Source: Bacillota bacterium
GTDB taxonomy: Bacteria > Bacillota > DSM-12270 > Thermacetogeniales > Thermacetogeniaceae
Assembly: GCA_030627585.1 (NCBI GenBank)
Contig: DAOURU010000070.1
Coordinates: 1-6,330 of the forward strand
DNA length: 6,330 nucleotides
Direction: 5' to 3'
Part shown: positions 5,316 to 6,330 of the stretch, one piece after another
How the letters are laid out: each line of letters begins with the position of its first letter
How positions within the stretch are numbered: the stretch's first letter is position 1
The notes under the pieces: generated by a model
Told to the model about the DNA's origin: nothing
Database searches by the model: none
The model's input: the letters and a program-made list of their open reading frames with translations, nothing else
Program-made: the position numbers and the translations under genes

Positions 5316-6122
5316 ATGGTACGGGGGCTTTACACTGCGGCAGCAGGAATGATGGCAAAGCAGTCCCAATTTAAGGTGCTCTCTCATAATTTAGCAAATG
5401 CCGCCACACCGGGGTACCGGCGGGATGATGTTGTCCTGAGCTCTTTCCCCCAGATGCTGCTCGCCCGGTTCGGGGATCGGGCTCAAGCCGAAGGTGCCGC
5501 AAGCTCCCGCGCTCTTTCCCTGATCGGGACCCTGGGAACAGGGTGTGCTGTAGATGCGGTTGTGACCTCTTACCGGCCCGGGGTATGGCAGGAGACGGGA
5601 AACCCGCTGGATCTGGCACTGCACGGAAATATTTATTTTGTGGTCCGGGATGCGCAGGGAGACATTTTTTTTACACGAAACGGAAGCTTTGAGCTTGATC
5701 AAACCGGGCGCCTGACAACAACCGCGCATCTCGCGGTATTGGGAGAACGCAACGGACAACTCGAGGAAATCCGGGTTCCAAGCGGAAATTTCGAGGTTGC
5801 CCCGGACGGCTCCTTGCGCGGGGGGGAGAACGCAGCCGGGCAGGAGGTCCCCAGGCTGGCTCTGGTCACGGGGCCGGAAGAGAATCCAGAATTAGGGTGG
5901 GAAAAGGTTGGCGACTCGCTTTTTCAGGGAGAGATTCGGCCTGTCGAGGGAGTGAATTATGAAGTAAGGCAGGGTTTTCGAGAAGCGTCCAATGTCAATC
6001 CGATCGAAGAAATGGTCAGTTTGATTGCAGTGATGCGTACTTATGAAGTAAATCAGAAGGTGATTAACTCCACAGACAGCACCCTGGAGAGGGCGGTGAA
6101 TGAAGTCGGACGCGTCAGATAA
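5316..6122 (+). CDS. flhO: Flagellar basal-body rod protein FlgF/FlhO
   Basis: This is a rod protein of the flagellar basal body, exported by the flagellar type III apparatus and assembled into the axial structure across the cell wall. The 268-residue protein (Bacillus FlhO is about 270) begins with the flagellar rod signature LYTAAAGMMAKQSQFKVLSH (5-24) followed by NLANAATPGYRRD. The central FlgE/F/G-like domain includes GNPLDLALHGNIYFVV (95-110) and FFTRNGSFELDQTGRL (118-133). It ends in the conserved coiled-coil-forming helix ASNVNPIEEMVSLIAVMRTY (224-243) and NQKVINSTDSTLERAVNEVG. ATG 5316 is set by the ribosome site and by the family N-terminus. In Bacillus, flhO is followed at once by flhP; no FlhP/FlgG start is seen in the following 208 bases. 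The gene is intact. Confidence 0.95.
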   Translation: MVRGLYTAAAGMMAKQSQFKVLSHNLANAATPGYRRDDVVLSSFPQMLLARFGDRAQAEGAASSRALSLIGTLGTGCAVDAVVTSYRPGVWQETGNPLDLALHGNIYFVVRDAQGDIFFTRNGSFELDQTGRLTTTAHLAVLGERNGQLEEIRVPSGNFEVAPDGSLRGGENAAGQEVPRLALVTGPEENPELGWEKVGDSLFQGEIRPVEGVNYEVRQGFREASNVNPIEEMVSLIAVMRTYEVNQKVINSTDSTLERAVNEVGRVR

Positions 6123-6188
6123 AGGGGACAGGCTACTTTTTCAGCTCAGCCAGATGAAAGTTCGGGGTGGACTGCTTGACAGAAACCC

Positions 6189-6215
6189 CCTCGGCACCGA
6201 CTGACCGAGGTGCCG
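6189..6215. other. Overlapping inverted repeats downstream of flhO
   Basis: Two hairpins share the same bases: CCTCGG (6189-6194) with CCGAGG (6205-6210), and CGGCACC (6192-6198) with GGTGCCG (6209-6215). They cannot form together. T-rich sequence follows (TTTT near 6222, TTTTT near 6232) but is not directly attached to the stem, so this is at best a weak terminator for flhO. Confidence 0.4.
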
Positions 6216-6264
6216 GAGCCGCTTTTGCCTCTTTTTCCCTGTCCGTTAGCTGCGATTCTTCTTT

Positions 6265-6292
6265 GTTAAGATCTCCGGGTTAAGATCTCCGG
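6265..6292. repeat. Perfect 14-bp tandem duplication
   Basis: GTTAAGATCTCCGG occurs twice head to tail (6265-6278 and 6279-6292) with no mismatch. Each copy contains the palindrome AGATCT. A length of 14 is not a multiple of three, so it would shift any reading frame through it. Confidence 0.95.
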
Positions 6293-6330
6293 GGATGAAT
6301 TCACCCATTGCGTCTTAAATTTTAGTTCAG

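Larger units (their letters stand above)
6133..6308 (-). pseudogene. Possible small minus-strand ORF broken by a 14-bp duplication
   Basis: From ATG 6308 the minus strand reads MGEFIPGDLNPEILTKKNRS and stops after 20 residues. If one copy of the 14-bp tandem repeat at 6265-6292 is removed, the frame continues unbroken for 53 residues to TAG at 6133-6135: IPGDLNKEESQLTDREKEAK, a Pro/Ala-rich linker, and the end STPNFHLAELKK. The product is not recognised. No good ribosome site precedes the ATG, and an in-frame TAA lies three codons upstream, so it may also be the tail of a larger dead gene or chance. It would converge on flhO, ten bases beyond its stop. Confidence 0.25.

Overview
The window is a stretch of chromosome from an endospore-forming, probably flagellated member of the Firmicutes. 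The gene content and order match a well-known Bacillus/Clostridia neighbourhood: atpD-atpC, ywmB, spoIID, spoIIID, mbl, flhO. Medium-to-high GC codon use, strong AAGGGGG-type ribosome sites and GTG/TTG starts fit an anaerobic Clostridia lineage (Peptococcaceae or Thermoanaerobacterales-like). I do not name a species.

Layout. Positions 1-764 hold the end of the ATP synthase operon (3' part of atpD, then atpC directly abutting it), closed by a strong hairpin terminator at 806-835. A new unit starts with the secreted protein YwmB (919-1665). The roughly 800 bases from 1666 to 2472, where murA usually lies, hold no murA. They contain a decayed internal fragment of a flippase-like (lysylphosphatidylglycerol synthase TM / UPF0104) membrane protein and a doubtful minus-strand ORF. 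spoIID (2473-3462) follows, ending in a hairpin that overlaps its stop codon. The next gap (3463-3786) contains a minus-strand, frameshifted and truncated relic of a small spore coat protein of CotF type, which is easy to miss, and then a candidate sigma-E promoter. spoIIID (3787-4035), mbl/mreB (4185-5210) and flhO/flgF (5316-6122) come next. The last 208 bases carry no flhP (flgG). They hold a possible broken minus-strand ORF interrupted by a perfect 14-bp tandem duplication.

How the genes work together. AtpD and AtpC belong to the F1 motor. SpoIID is a peptidoglycan lytic transglycosylase needed for engulfment, and SpoIIID is the mother-cell regulator acting within the sigma-E programme. 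Mbl organises cell-wall synthesis during growth, and FlhO is a rod/hook-basal-body protein of the flagellum. The grouping is ancestral synteny more than a single pathway.

On the hunt: I found no convincing new biological system. The unusual signal is erosion. Genes normally present here (ywzB, murA, spoIIQ, flhP) are absent from their expected places, and the intervals between the conserved genes hold relics (a membrane-protein fragment, a coat-protein fragment, a duplication-broken ORF). The core sporulation, shape and flagellar genes are intact.
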